From Rheum nobile (taxonomy: Eukaryota > Streptophyta > Magnoliopsida > Caryophyllales > Polygonaceae), in contig WOAB01000568.1 in the NCBI GenBank assembly GCA_027886185.1, positions 3,906,001 through 3,970,000 on the forward strand: a DNA stretch of 64,000 nucleotides, written 5' to 3'. Both the position numbers and the translations under genes were made by a program. Every line of letters starts with the position of its first letter. Position 1 is the stretch's first letter. This document shows positions 46,478-57,048 of the stretch, in pieces. Below the pieces are notes generated by a model. That model saw only the letters and a list, made by a program, of their open reading frames with translations, did no database searches and was not told the origin of the DNA.

Positions 46478-46625
46478 CCACACGTTACGTGTGGAATGTA
46501 CACACACGTAACGTGTGGATGTGTCCCACGCGTAACGTGTGGGACAGTCTCACACGTTACGTGTGGGGCTTGAACAGGTGCCTTCCCGTGCGTAACGCGG
46601 GAAGCCAATTCCCACGTTACGCGCG
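46478..46625. repeat. E2 right subterminal palindrome array
   Basis: Six or seven palindromes at about 24-26-bp spacing, the last ones degenerate (CGTGCGTAACGCGGG, CCCACGTTACGCGCG). Mirror of 37638-37803. Confidence 0.85.
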
Positions 46626-46627
46626 AG

Positions 46628-46665
46628 CCCTATGCGCCAAAAGGCAAAAATGTCTATGCGCCGAA
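46628..46665. repeat. E2 right terminal segment
   Basis: CCTATGCGCCAAAAGGCAAA then AATGTCTATGCGCCG: reverse complement of the left terminal segment at 37600-37636 with few mismatches. Confidence 0.8.
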
Positions 46666-46683
46666 TAGTATGACCCTATTTTT

Positions 46684-46932
46684 ATTTGGGAGGGAAAGTA
46701 GGCTTTTTAGAAGGAGAGTTACTTTTTAGGTAATCATAATCCCTTCTTTGGAATTATTATTACCTTTATTTTTTATATTTGTTTCCATCTTTTACCTAAT
46801 TTTTTATTTAAAATAAAGTTTTATTAATTTTAAAAAATACCCTAACTGATGTTCTCTTGCAACTTCAAAAAGAATCAATTACTTTTGCAATTACATCTTT
46901 GAAATGTTGTATCTATGCAAATCATTGATGAA
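46684..46932. other. AT-rich sequence right of E2
   Basis: No gene or repeat recognised. Confidence 0.5.
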
Positions 46933-48190
46933 ATTATACAAAAGTCACCCGAATTTTAGGTTTTATTTCAAATAATCAACCATAAGACTTGATAATAGCT
47001 TAACAAGAAGTGTAACAAACATTGTATGCTTATACATATGGTTCAAATGTTATTAAGGAAAGTTGAGTTTAAACGAAACCAGTGGTATTTTCTATAAAAT
47101 TTGGAACATATGGATGACACTCTGATATGGAGTAACATAATTCTTATGCTGTTTTATTTTATATAAACTTGTTGAGAAGGTTTGTTTAATTTACACAGTT
47201 TTGGTTTTGTTGTGGATAGGATGTTCCAGACGTGGCTTTTTCTTCCGGAGGAGATAAGGAAAGGTGGGAGATTAATGGACGTGAATCAGTGACCTTTGGA
47301 TTTGGGTAATGAGTTCTACAATTTACCAAAGACGTACTCTCGTATTTTATTGACACGTACACTAATTTTGTGAGTAATCAAAAACGTTTTTGGGGACCAA
47401 TAAATATTAGAACTGATAAAAACATGTTACACTTGAACCAAAACGTGCATGATATTCTTATGGCTCGAGATAAAATAAACTCGAAATAATTATAGGATGT
47501 TAAAACTACTCGACTTGAATCTGAATTATTGACGACTAAAATGAAATTTTATATTAAAATACTATTTTAAAAGTAAATAAGATATGGACACCCTAAAAGT
47601 ATAGGACATCGCACGCTTTGTCTATATATTATACAAAAGCCCTAATTATCTCTCCTTTGTGTCAACCCATGAGGTATGTCACGTAGGCAGATCTCAAAGT
47701 ACAATTACAATTTTATCTAGTGTTGTTCATCGGGCCAAAACCGAACCGAACAAAACCGAACCGAAACCGAATTTCGGAATTTTGTGGACCAAAAACCGAA
47801 CCGAACATAATCAGTTCGGTTCGGTTCGGTTTTGGCCCGAAATAACCGAATATTTTGAAATTATGTTGATTTAGAGGTTTTAGTGCACAAAACCGAATTA
47901 GACCGAACCGAACTTGGACCGAACTAGACCGAACCGAACCGAACCGAACTGGACCGAATAAGGTTGGACTAATTTATCTAGAAATCTAGGTTTTTTAAAT
48001 TATTTTAAAAAATAATCGGTTTTGACCGAACCAAACCCAACCCGAACCGAAAACCGAATATTATTTTTATAAGAACCGAAAACCAAACTGAACACCCCTA
48101 ATTTTATCCTTTCCTAATTTTGATATTTACATATTCTATTTATTATCTACTTATTTTTTTTACCTAAAATAATTTACCTTAATTATATTT
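46933..48190 (+). repeat. Duplicated block, copy 2
   Basis: Colinear with 35065-36215, lacking the Stowaway and carrying a hAT-type MITE at 47718-48100. E2 and 1.3 kb of other sequence lie between the copies. Confidence 0.85.
47718..48100. mobile_element. hAT-type MITE rich in ACCGAAC repeats
   Basis: Starts TAGTGTTGTTCA, ends TGAACACCCCTA; flanked by ATTTTATC at 47710-47717 and 48101-48108, an 8-bp target duplication as for hAT elements. Inside are many ACCGAAC/GTTCGGT units that can fold on themselves. Confidence 0.85.
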
Positions 48191-48437
48191 GTAGTATTAT
48201 GATGCGAAATGCCCCCGCGGGGAGGCGCTCCGGGTGCGTGGACTCGGACCGTGGCACAAGAAAGGCCTACTTCCTCTCCTTTGGGCTGGACTCCTTCTTT
48301 AGATGCGTTGGATGCTGGCTGGAGATAACCTCAAAAGGAGGCGCTGCGGGGGCGCGCCAGCAAGGGAGCGCGAAGGCCAAAAACCTCAAAATGAGGTTTA
48401 CTAGGGCGCGGCTACAGTGGAGCGCGATGGGTTGGCG
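48191..48437. other. GC-rich stretch before the Tekay-like LTR
   Basis: Rich in GGGGAGGCGCT, GGGGGCGCGCC and GGAGCGCG, in sharp contrast to AT-rich neighbours. No gene recognised; a 107-codon frame here has no known motif. Confidence 0.5.
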
Positions 48438-48655
48438 TGTAATAACCCCTAAAAGTCCCGAATTGTCATTTTGTAAGAAGGACATAATGGGCAATTTCTG
48501 TAATCTCAGTAAGATTATTTGATCATAATAATATTCGTTTTAAGGGTATTGGGCCAGTGTATTGGGTCTTAGAATAGTTTTAGAATACTAAATATATAGA
48601 TTAGCATGCCCTCGAAGCGAACTCCGCGACCAAAAGCCAAAGGACGCGCTCGCGG

Positions 48656-49132
48656 CATTTCCGCGACCGCAGAAGTGTTTCTGCGACCGCGGAAATGCGT
48701 TCTTCGTCTTCTTCGTCATTCTTATCCGAGAACGCCGATTCGAATTTCGCTCGTTTTGTAACCTCCGTCGGTGAAGGATCTCAAAGCGTTTCGGTTGCTC
48801 GGCGTTAGCTTCTCCTCACCCTGTAAATAGGGGTTTTTAGCCTCGAGAGATCATCACCCACAGCTCTCAATCTCATCTCTTTCTCTCGTTTTAAGTGTTC
48901 GCCGGAGTTTCGAGTTCGTCGGAGCATCGCCAGAAGTGCCTTGGAGGTGTGTAGTCGTGGTGGTTGTAGGGAGCCCTCGTTCGAAGCAAGAAGTCGTCGT
49001 TTGCGTCGTCGGTAAGCCTCGAAGCCGAGTTGGAGCCGCATCGAAAGGGAGATCCGCGACCGCGGGGATGAATTCCGCGACCGCGGCTCTGCCCAGAATT
49101 CCGCGACCGCAGAAGTACAAACCGCGACCGCG
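48656..49132. repeat. Paired GC-rich near-palindromes in the Tekay-like LTR
   Basis: TTCCGCGACCGCAGAA and CTGCGACCGCGGAA at 48658-48693 (one pair), then four copies at 49052, 49074, 49099 and 49122. Same motif as in the Athila-like element but in the opposite sense. Confidence 0.85.
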
Positions 49133-50330
49133 GCTTGCCTTAGCAAGCGCGATCGTGGCTTGGACAACCACAGTCACGATTTAGGCTTTTGTCCCTTTCG
49201 ATTCATATCGTATTTCATTCGTATCGTTTATTCGTTCGTGCCGAATCTAACTTAGGGTTCTGTCGTTGTTTCGTCATCGTCGTAGGAATTCGTAACCAGA
49301 TTCCAGATCCCGGAACCCGACATTGTCAATTCGTCTAGATTAAGGCAAGTGGCGGTTTGCTCTTGCTTATCATTCCATATTTCCTTTAATTATCAATTAC
49401 TTGATTGTTAATTAAAATGGGGTGAAGTGTTGTTTTCGTTTAGGAACAGATTTTATAAAATGATGTGATAAAATATGATTCTATAATAGCTTGTATATAT
49501 TGCTAGAAACAACGCTATTATACTTGGTATTACCGTGATGGTATTGGTGTGGATTTATGTGTGAACTTAAATGTATAGTTAGAACGAATATTCATAGGAA
49601 CGCTATGTACCTTGCGAGGTCTAGTCGTTTCTTTATAACTGGTATTAGGAGGATTTTGCCCTAGTACTATCTGGTCATGACTGTACCCTTACTCAGGGTA
49701 GGTTCACACAACTGGTGCCAACACTCAAGATTTTTCCCCAAAATATCTCTCATATCGAGATGATATGTAATAAAAGCTTTAACGTGAATATACGTTTTGT
49801 AACTAAATAAGATAAGTGCAGTTATGCACATAATTAATGAACCTTCGGGCGAGAAGTACAACTTGGAACCCGCCCGGACTTCGGTTAGAGTAAGTCTTCT
49901 TTCCAATCTGGATTCGCATTGCGCGGTGAGGTTGGTCGTGGACCCAAATGATCAAGTTGTTTTTAAACGCTTGTGTGAAAACTAAATGTTCCCAAACACT
50001 TGTCATATATTTCTGAAAGACTCAACTTCTTTGGAGTCTTCTCTTCATACGTTTCCCATAAGACTCAATCTTTTGGAGTCTTCTCTTGTTCATGCCTCTT
50101 ATGCTTCTGTAGAAGTGTTGAGGTTCACTGTCGTTATCGGCTATTATTCGAGAAGCGAAGGGTGTAACCTAACACGACTACTTAGAACCTCTTTACTTAT
50201 ACCCTTGCATAGTCTTTCATTAGACTAACCAACCGGTTATTTTCCTTTGCATGGTTGGCTGGTGTCATCCGTCTCATACGGCACATCAAGTAAACTTCTC
50301 TTTCCGTGAAGGCCAGAATACGATGATAAG

Positions 50331-50776
50331 TAGGGGTGTTCATGGGTGGACCGGACCGGATTTTCGGACTGGACCGGACCGGAAATGACCGGACCGGACC
50401 GGTAAAATTCCGGTCCGGTCTCCGGTCCACCATTTCCTTAAAATCGGTTTCCGGTCCGGTCCGGAAGACCGGAATTTAAAAAAAAAAATTGTAATTTATA
50501 TGTTTTATATATTTTTTTTAGAGATTTATATGTATTTTTTTGTAGATATTTTTTTAAATTTAATAAATTAGGAGTATATATGTTTTATAAATATTTTTTT
50601 AGATATTTTTTTATAGATTTTAAATAAGAATTTAATTTTTTAATTTTTTAAAATTAAATCCGGTCCAAGACCGGACCTGACCGGATTATGACCGGACCGG
50701 ACCTATCTGGTCCGGTCCGGTCTTCGGTCCACATATTCCCAAAAATCCGGTCCATCGGATCGGATGAACACCCCTA
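50331..50776. mobile_element. hAT-type MITE rich in GGACCGGACC repeats
   Basis: TAGGGGTGTTCA at the start is the exact reverse of TGAACACCCCTA at the end; ATGATAAG flanks both sides (50323-50330, 50777-50784). 446 bp, inside the Tekay-like LTR. Internal sequence is dominated by CCGGACCGG-type units. Confidence 0.9.
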
Positions 50777-51104
50777 ATGATAAGGTATGATGATGGTTTA
50801 AGTGTTTTCCAAGGTTGAAGATCCTAGGCGTGAGATCACCCAGATCAAGACCCTTTATGGCGTTTATTCATTTTCAAAGACTTCCGATGTGTTAAACAAT
50901 TCTATATTTGGTTTTGTATTTGAATGAGAACAGTTGTAAGACCACGATGTTGGCTGAATAATATTCGGTAATCTTTATGATATTTAATAAAAAAATTATT
51001 ATTATATGGTTGTTATAAAATAATTTAGCCTTGGGTGACCCCAGACGTGTATTCTGAGGTCACTGCGGTAATACTTTTAAGGGATTATTTGGGGGTGTTA
51101 CAGA

Positions 51105-51119
51105 TTTGGTATCAGAGCC
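51105..51119 (+). other. Primer-binding site (initiator Met tRNA type)
   Basis: TTTGGTATCAGAGCC two bases after the LTR end GTTACA; TGGTATCAGAGC is the usual plant iMet complement. Confidence 0.9.
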
Positions 51120-51377
51120 AAAAAAATTTAAACGGGTTGGTTTTTCAAATCGTTTTACCTAAAAGAAAAGTTTTTATAAACCGTTTTCCGTTCGTGTTGA
51201 GAAATTTTTTTTTTGGTTAGTTCCAAAAGTAAAATTTTTTGAACAAAACTATACTTTGAGTAAAATGTGTTATGTTAAAATCTCTGCCATTAAAGTTGTG
51301 CCTTCTTTTCCAGTCTGATATAGTAAGTTCGCTTCTATATCTAGAAAGACTAATCCTTTCTCATCGCCTCGCAGGAT

Positions 51378-52545
51378 ATGGGCGCTTTAGTATCGCAACT
51401 CAGGAGTAGGAAGGAAGCCGAGGTGGTTCCGTCACCTCCAGTTGGGCTTGAGTTTCCGGTTCCCCCTAGATGCACTGAGGTCGGGGAGCCAAGTTGTCCA
51501 CCCGAGGTGGTGAAGACCATACTCGAGGAGTCGGTAGTGCTGGTGTCCGATGGGGCAAGGGGTCTCGAGGTGGAGCCCTAAGCGGACCCGAGGAAGGACA
51601 TGGAGGGTACTTCGTCGACGACTTCGAGGAGGTGGATCCCGAGGAGGATCCAGAGGAAGCCCCGAAAGAAGAAGAAGATCCGGAGGAAGAGAACCCCGAA
51701 GAGGATCTCGAGGGGTACGACCCTGACTTGGGTCTAGAGCACCTGCTTGAGGACAGTGAGGACCCGGGAATGCAATTCATTTCTCCGAGTCCAGAAGTGC
51801 CGTCTTATGGGGAGTACACACTCTTGTCCCCTACTGCTTGGGAGGCGCTTGGGAGGCGCTTGGGATTTCGGGTATCGATAGGATGAGGTATGGGCCGCTG
51901 GATGCATCAGTGGACCCGCAGCTTATACCCACACCAAGAGGGCTGGTGGTGAACCTTGCTTCTCGGCACGTGCTTCATCAGAGCGATATGGCTTCCTCCG
52001 AGGCTCGTCGCCAGGTGGAGGAGATGACTGAGCGGGCTCGTATACGGGCAAGGCCATGGGAAGCGATGAATGCTCCGAGAGAGGTTATGACCCACCAGGC
52101 CAAGCCTAGGCCCCGAGTGCTTGTTGAGCGCATGGAGGAGTGGACGAATGCCTTGTACGATATGGAGGAGAGAAATTACGAGACTGAGCTCGGTCTCTCT
52201 CGTATGTTGGAGGACGTCCGCGAGCTCCAGGAGAACATCAGGTAGGCCAAGCTGCTACTCAACCCTCAGTACGAGGTGAACAGGGCGGATTTTCATCCAG
52301 GATTCCTGGAGGAGTTTTGCTATCCACCGGTACCTGGGGAGGGGCCGAGTGTTCCTGTTCCCAGGGTAGGGCCGAATGTTATTGTGGCCAGAGAGGGACC
52401 AAGTGTTCCGAGGCCTAGGGAGGAGCCGTGTGCTCCGGGTCCTAGTAGGTCGAGGAGGCCGACACCGGAACCCGAGGACGGTCCACCGCCGAAGAGAAGA
52501 TGTCAGAGGTCCGATGGGTATAGGAAACTCTTCATGGCACCTTGA
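51378..52545 (+). pseudogene. Acidic leader ORF region of the Tekay-like element, function unknown
   Basis: Pieces in three frames: 51378-51581, 51494-51886 and 51838-52545. The middle piece is very acidic (PEEDPEEAPKEEEDPEEE), then a piece with a helical, coiled-coil-like part (MEEWTNALYDMEERNYETEL) and a Pro-rich, basic C-terminus (PKRRCQRSDG). An 11-bp duplication at about 51838-51860 (TGGGAGGCGCT twice) accounts for one frame break. A TAG at 52243-52245 in ENIR*AKLLL fits CAG to TAG. No gag capsid motif seen. I do not recognise a domain. Confidence 0.5.
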
Positions 52546-52612
52546 GGGAGGACAAGTAGCATGCCTAGGGATCTTTTTCTAGTTGTTTTATTTTGTTTTG
52601 TTAGAGCCGTAG

Positions 52613-53962
52613 TGATAGGCGTTGTCGTGACACCTAAACAAAATAATAAACAAACCTAAACAAGTAGTTTGGGTAAGCAAGGGTCGAATCCCACAGGGAG
52701 GAAGTAATCTTTCAGAGTGCAAATTGTATGTCAAAGGTAACAAAGGGGGGAATTGGTTGATTGTTGTGAAACAAGTAAACAAAACAAAGTAAACAAAACA
52801 AAAGGTTGAAATCAATTTGGGAAAAACAGTTAGCCAAACAAATATCCACCATTCATTTGATTGATTGATCCTAGATTCTCTCTAATTCCTTCCTATGAAT
52901 GTTCCTATTCTTTTTCGTGAGTTATAAACAGGACAAACAGACCCTGAGAATATTAACTATTAAATAACTATGAAAATCTCACGCGTCAATTCAATAGCAG
53001 CAATGAGCACAGGAATTTCAATAGATACATGCAAGAGTAGCAAACAGTCATACTATTGCATGCAATTAATTCTCCCTACAATAAACTAGTCCCAAACAGT
53101 TATTAGAATATTGCAGTTGTTACACATGAATTAGGTAACTCAAACAGTAATTACCAAACCCTGGCAATAAACAATTACCAATAACAACTAGTTGCGTCCA
53201 ACAAGCGAAGTCAATAATAATCAATGAGATGAAGCACAAGAGAATCAATACATTCAAAGGAAAAGAAATAGAATTAGAATCTCACAACCGTATATCAATT
53301 GAAGGCTTCAATCGTCGGACTAAGCAAAAGTGCTTAGTTCTTCATAGTTCAAAAGGGAAAATAATACTGAATGGAAAAATAATGACGATCCAAAGTGGCT
53401 AGGGGAAACTCGGTTAAGAACCCTAGAAACTAAACCTAAAGTAAAAAGATAACTAACAATACCTTTCATAAAGAAAATAAAAACGGAAATAAAAATAAAC
53501 CACTAAAAGGAAATTAACGTAAAAGTTTGGAAAAAACAAAGGCTTCACTGACGTGTACTTCCGCGGTCGCGGAATGATTTCCGCGGCCGCGGAATCATAA
53601 TTCTTGCTCTCGAACGGCTTCAGCGATGGGATTTTCCGCGGGCGTGGAATTATTTCTGCGGTCGCGGAAAATCAAAACTCTGACTCTTGGCTACGACTTC
53701 GCCGCGGTCGCGTCCGCAGGCAGCTCCGGTCGCGACCTCTCCATTTTTGCTCCATATGGCTTCTTTTCTTCATACTTCCTTCGGTCTTCACTTGTGGTCT
53801 CTCTTCCATCTTCTATAGCTCTTCGTTTACGCACTTGAGACCACCAATTCGCCATATCTTCAATTCACTCCAATCTTCTAACATATCCTCTAATTTAATC
53901 CAAATGACACCCCAAATAACGGTAACAACCCCTAGTTACGCACTACAAAGTAGAGCGTATCA
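52613..53962 (-). repeat. 3' LTR of the Athila-like element
   Basis: TGATAGGCGTTGTCGTG at the left end to GAGCGTATCA at 53962, 1350 bp, TG...CA ends. Contains paired GC-rich near-palindromes at 53563-53595 and 53635-53672. The purine-rich GGGAGAATT on the minus strand borders it at 53963. Confidence 0.85.
53563..53672. repeat. Paired GC-rich near-palindromes in the Athila-like LTR
   Basis: TTCCGCGGTCGCGGAA (53563), TTCCGCGGCCGCGGAA (53579), then TTCCGCGGGCGTGGAA (53634) and a degenerate partner (TCTGCGGTCGCGGAA, 53655). Copies come in pairs about 16-22 bp apart. The right LTR has the same at 62144-62181. Confidence 0.9.
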
Positions 53963-55394
53963 AATTCTCCCATGCTTAGACCTTGTTCGTCCTCGAGTAA
54001 GCTAAAAGAAACCTACTCCTCCAAATGAAATCCCCAAGGTCTCAGGAAGCATAGAAAAATCATCTCCACTGAGAATTGCACCTAACAATGAAACTCCAAG
54101 GCACCAACACAATATGCTCAACACAACATACACACAACACCAATTAAATCACCACACACAACCAAGCTTAAAGGAAAGCAGAGTACTTCCCCCAAACTTA
54201 ACCCGAACACCATAGAGTGAATAAAAATATAATCCTAACCTCCATCTATCTTCTTATGCCTCCCAGAGTGACCTACCTGAATCCTCCTTATATCACCTCT
54301 TCTTATGTCACCACGCCAGGTAAAATGATGATTCCTAAAAATCACTCTTCTTCTTTTCACTCATTTTGCCAAGGCGCCCTTTCGTGTTTTCACCAAGCCA
54401 CTCATTTCATTTTTCAATAGATGGGCTCACAAATACTCACATCACTATTGACCAATTATTACCCCAGCCTAATGTTGGTCCAAGCCACCTACTTTTTACC
54501 TAAGCCGCCCTTTCAGTTTTTTGACTTATCCCAAGATTTCTATTTTTTCCTTTTTTCAATTTTTGGCTTTTTCCATTTTTTTCCATTTTTTCTTTATTTT
54601 TATCCTCAACGACATAGCAAGTAAATAACACTCCCCCGTGCTTAAACATTGCATTGTCCTCAATGTAATGAAAGACAAAAAAGAATGAAGCACAGGGAAA
54701 GACAAAAAATAACTCACAAACGTCGTTGAGTTGGCTTGGACTTGAACGTTGTTGCTGGCGGTATAACAATATAAGCACAGGTCTCTGGTGTTGCGCGGGC
54801 GTCGTCTTCAAAATCAACTCATACCGTGCAACCAAAAGGAATCCACTGTAGGGTGTAGTGGAATAACAAAGAAGTCGGGGTTGCACGGTCTTCAACTAAC
54901 ACATGGTGGAGCCCAAATGTAATCGTGGTGGGGGCTCTAGTGTTCTTCCTCCTCAGCTGTCGATTGTAGGGCCATCATCGTTACCAAATAAAGTGTGTGG
55001 CTAATGTCTCCTCCTTGGCAACATGATGTACACCATCTCTCCATGGGAAACTCGGACAGCTGGCCTTCGGTAGAACTTTTTTTTTTTAGTGCAGGGCAAT
55101 AGGAGTACGTACATTGGTGGTTAACACCGTCTTCAATATGGTTCGGGCCTCCATCCTGCAGGTTAGTTTGAATGCAAACAACAACAAAAGCAAAAACACA
55201 AATAACTAAAACATGGAATGAAAATACAAGAAAAGAAATACATACCTCGGGTTGCCTCCCGAGCAACGCCTTATTTAACGTCGTGGCTCAACTCATCTAA
55301 GGTGATCACTTGTCAACTTCGGGGTTCGTAAGGTCTGTCTCTTCTATGACGTTGTTATCAAAACCTTCATGGTAGGGTTTCAACCTTTGACCAT
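53963..55394 (-). other. Athila 3' untranslated zone
   Basis: Between integrase end and 3' LTR. Short minus-strand frames (54895-54500, 55266-54937) with hydrophobic stretches do not form a recognisable envelope-like ORF. The polypurine tract is expected at the LTR border (minus-strand GCATGGGAGAATT). Confidence 0.5.
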
Positions 55395-56246
55395 TCACCT
55401 TGAACACTGACTGCGTGTCAGTGTCATACAGCTCCACCGCACCGTGGGGGAAGATGCGAGCAACAAATAGGGCCCGGCCCAACGGGATCGGAGTTTTCCC
55501 GGAAAGAGACGAAGAAGAGACATAAATAGTAGGACTTTGTCTCCTGGCTTAAAATCTTTTCGTAGAATATTCTTCTCATGCCAGGCCTTTGTCTTTTCCT
55601 TGTATGTGACTGCGTTATCATAAGCTTCAAGTCGCATTTCCTCTAATTCTTGCAGCTGTAACTTGCGAAATTCTCCAACTTCATCAATTTGCATATTGCA
55701 CTTCTTCACAGCCCAAAATGCCTTGTGCTCGAGCTCCACTGGAAGGTGAAAAGCTTTCCCAAACACCAATCTGTAGGGCGACATCCTGATGGGTGTCTTG
55801 TAGGCAGTACGATAAGCCCAGAGTGCATCATCTAGTCTCAAACTCCAATCATTTCTATTCGGGGCCACCGTCTTCTCAAGGATAGTTTTGATCTCTCTAT
55901 TGGACACTTCAGCTTGCCCATTGGTCTGTGGGTGGTAGGCAGTGGAAAATTTATGCGTGACATGGTATTTCTTCAATAGAGCGCTCACGGTCCTATTGCA
56001 AAAGTGGATTCCCCTGGTACTTATCAAAGCCTTGGGAATCCCAAATCTAGAGAAAATGCGTTTCTTCAGAAAATCTGCCACCACTTTAGAGTCATCAGTC
56101 TTGGTGGTCATCGCTTCCACCCACTTGGAAACGTAGTCCACCGCAAGCAAAATGTAGAAGTTCCCAAAGGAGTTAGGAAATGGTCCCATAAAGTCAATGC
56201 CCCAAACATCAAAAATCTCGCAAAAGATTAATGATGATTGTGGCAT
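55395..56246 (-). pseudogene. Athila-like integrase, second catalytic Asp changed
   Basis: 283 codons. WGIDFMGPFPNSFGN holds the first Asp. The second region reads KALISTRGIHFCN where Athila integrases normally have Ser-Asp; Asp is replaced by Thr. The Glu region NGQAEVSNREIK is present. C-terminal GDKVLLF and LRSRWAGPYLL follow. The frame shares reading register with 57002-56274 across a stop at 56274-56276. Loss of the Asp should abolish strand transfer. Confidence 0.8.
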
Positions 56247-56273
56247 CTCATTCCTTTGAGATATATTCCCAAC

Positions 56274-57002
56274 TCACTGGCATCGATCACAAGACTTACA
56301 AAAGGCATGTGCATCCCGAAAGATGTGTGGCCGATAAAATCCTGTGTCCAAAACCTTCCTAGCAGTTTTATTTGCCCCAAAGTGGCCCCCACATGCATGA
56401 GAATGACAAAAGGCTAAGACGGATTGTACCTCATTATCCGAAAGACATCGACGGATTACCTGGTCAACACAGTGCCTCCAAAGATAGGGGTCATCCCACA
56501 CATAGAATCGAGACTCGCGCCTTATCTTATCCTTTTGTGCTTTAGAGAAATTTGGTGGGAACTCTTCACGAACGAGAAAGTTGACCAGGTTAGCGTACCA
56601 CGGCTTGAGTGTGCAGAGCCCAAGAAGTACTTCTTCAGAACACAGCTCCAATGACGACTCAGAGGTGGTTCCGTGATCGCGGTTCTCAATCCGCGGTCGC
56701 GGAAAATCTTTGACAAAATTTACGAGAGCAACGGACGCGTCAGGTGATTTTCCGCGGTCGCGGAAATATTTCCGCGGTCGCAGAAATTGTTCTCCATATG
56801 GGGCTGTTCGAGGCATGTCAGGGAATTTTCCGCGGTCGCGGTTTTCATTCCGCGGTCGCGGAAAATTCTCTGTCGTGATCCAACACAGTGTTTCGTCGGG
56901 GAAATCTCCCTGAATTTGCGCCTCCTTCTTCGATCTATCCTCTTCATGTACAAGCCTGCTCAAGTGATCAGCTACCAAGTTCTCGGCTCCCTTTTTTGTC
57001 AC
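56274..57002 (-). pseudogene. RNase H-integrase linker with in-frame GC-rich motif inserts
   Basis: Starts near ENLVADHLSRLVHEED (RNase H end) and finishes with the integrase zinc region (HSHACGGHFGANKTARKVLD, then CKSCDRCQ). Between them three blocks of the type RPRxxxRDRG are encoded by paired GC-rich near-palindromes at about 56665-56703, 56751-56787 and 56829-56863. The blocks keep the frame open. The RNase H part before it is in another frame (break near 57040). Confidence 0.8.
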
Positions 57003-57048
57003 GGATCTCTACATCAAACTCACTCAGTAGTAGTATCCATCGAATCAA

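Larger units (their letters stand above)
37570..46683 (+). mobile_element. E2: MULE-like element with GRF, transposase-OTU and PMD genes
   Basis: About 9.1 kb with inverted ends: left GGCGCATAAGCATTTTTGCC (from 37604) and right the reverse of GGCGCATAGACATTTTTGCC (to about 46664), each followed by TTTTGGCGCATAGG. Possible target duplication ATTTGGGASGGAAA (37556-37569 and 46684-46697, one mismatch); at 14 bp it is longer than the 8-11 bp usual for MULEs, so it may be chance. Three genes: GRF (minus), transposase-OTU (plus), PMD (minus, convergent). Palindrome arrays at 37639, 39124, 39706, 45890 and 46478. E1 has the same half-layout. Confidence 0.85.
48438..51102 (+). repeat. 5' LTR of the second Tekay-like element
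   Basis: Starts TGTAATAACCCC and ends GGGGGTGTTACA. Shared with the older LTRs: GGCAAGTGGCGGTTTGCTCTT (49345; also 11149) and GTACCCTTA with following motifs. Carries GC-rich paired motifs (48656-48693, 49049-49132) and a hAT MITE. The 3' LTR is outside the window. Confidence 0.85.

Noticed and set aside
48199..48522. 107-codon GC-rich frame as a gene
   Set aside because: It runs into the LTR start at 48438 and shows no recognisable domain.
54500..55266. Envelope-like ORF of the Athila-like element
   Set aside because: Only short frames with isolated hydrophobic stretches; no continuous ORF or membrane-protein pattern.
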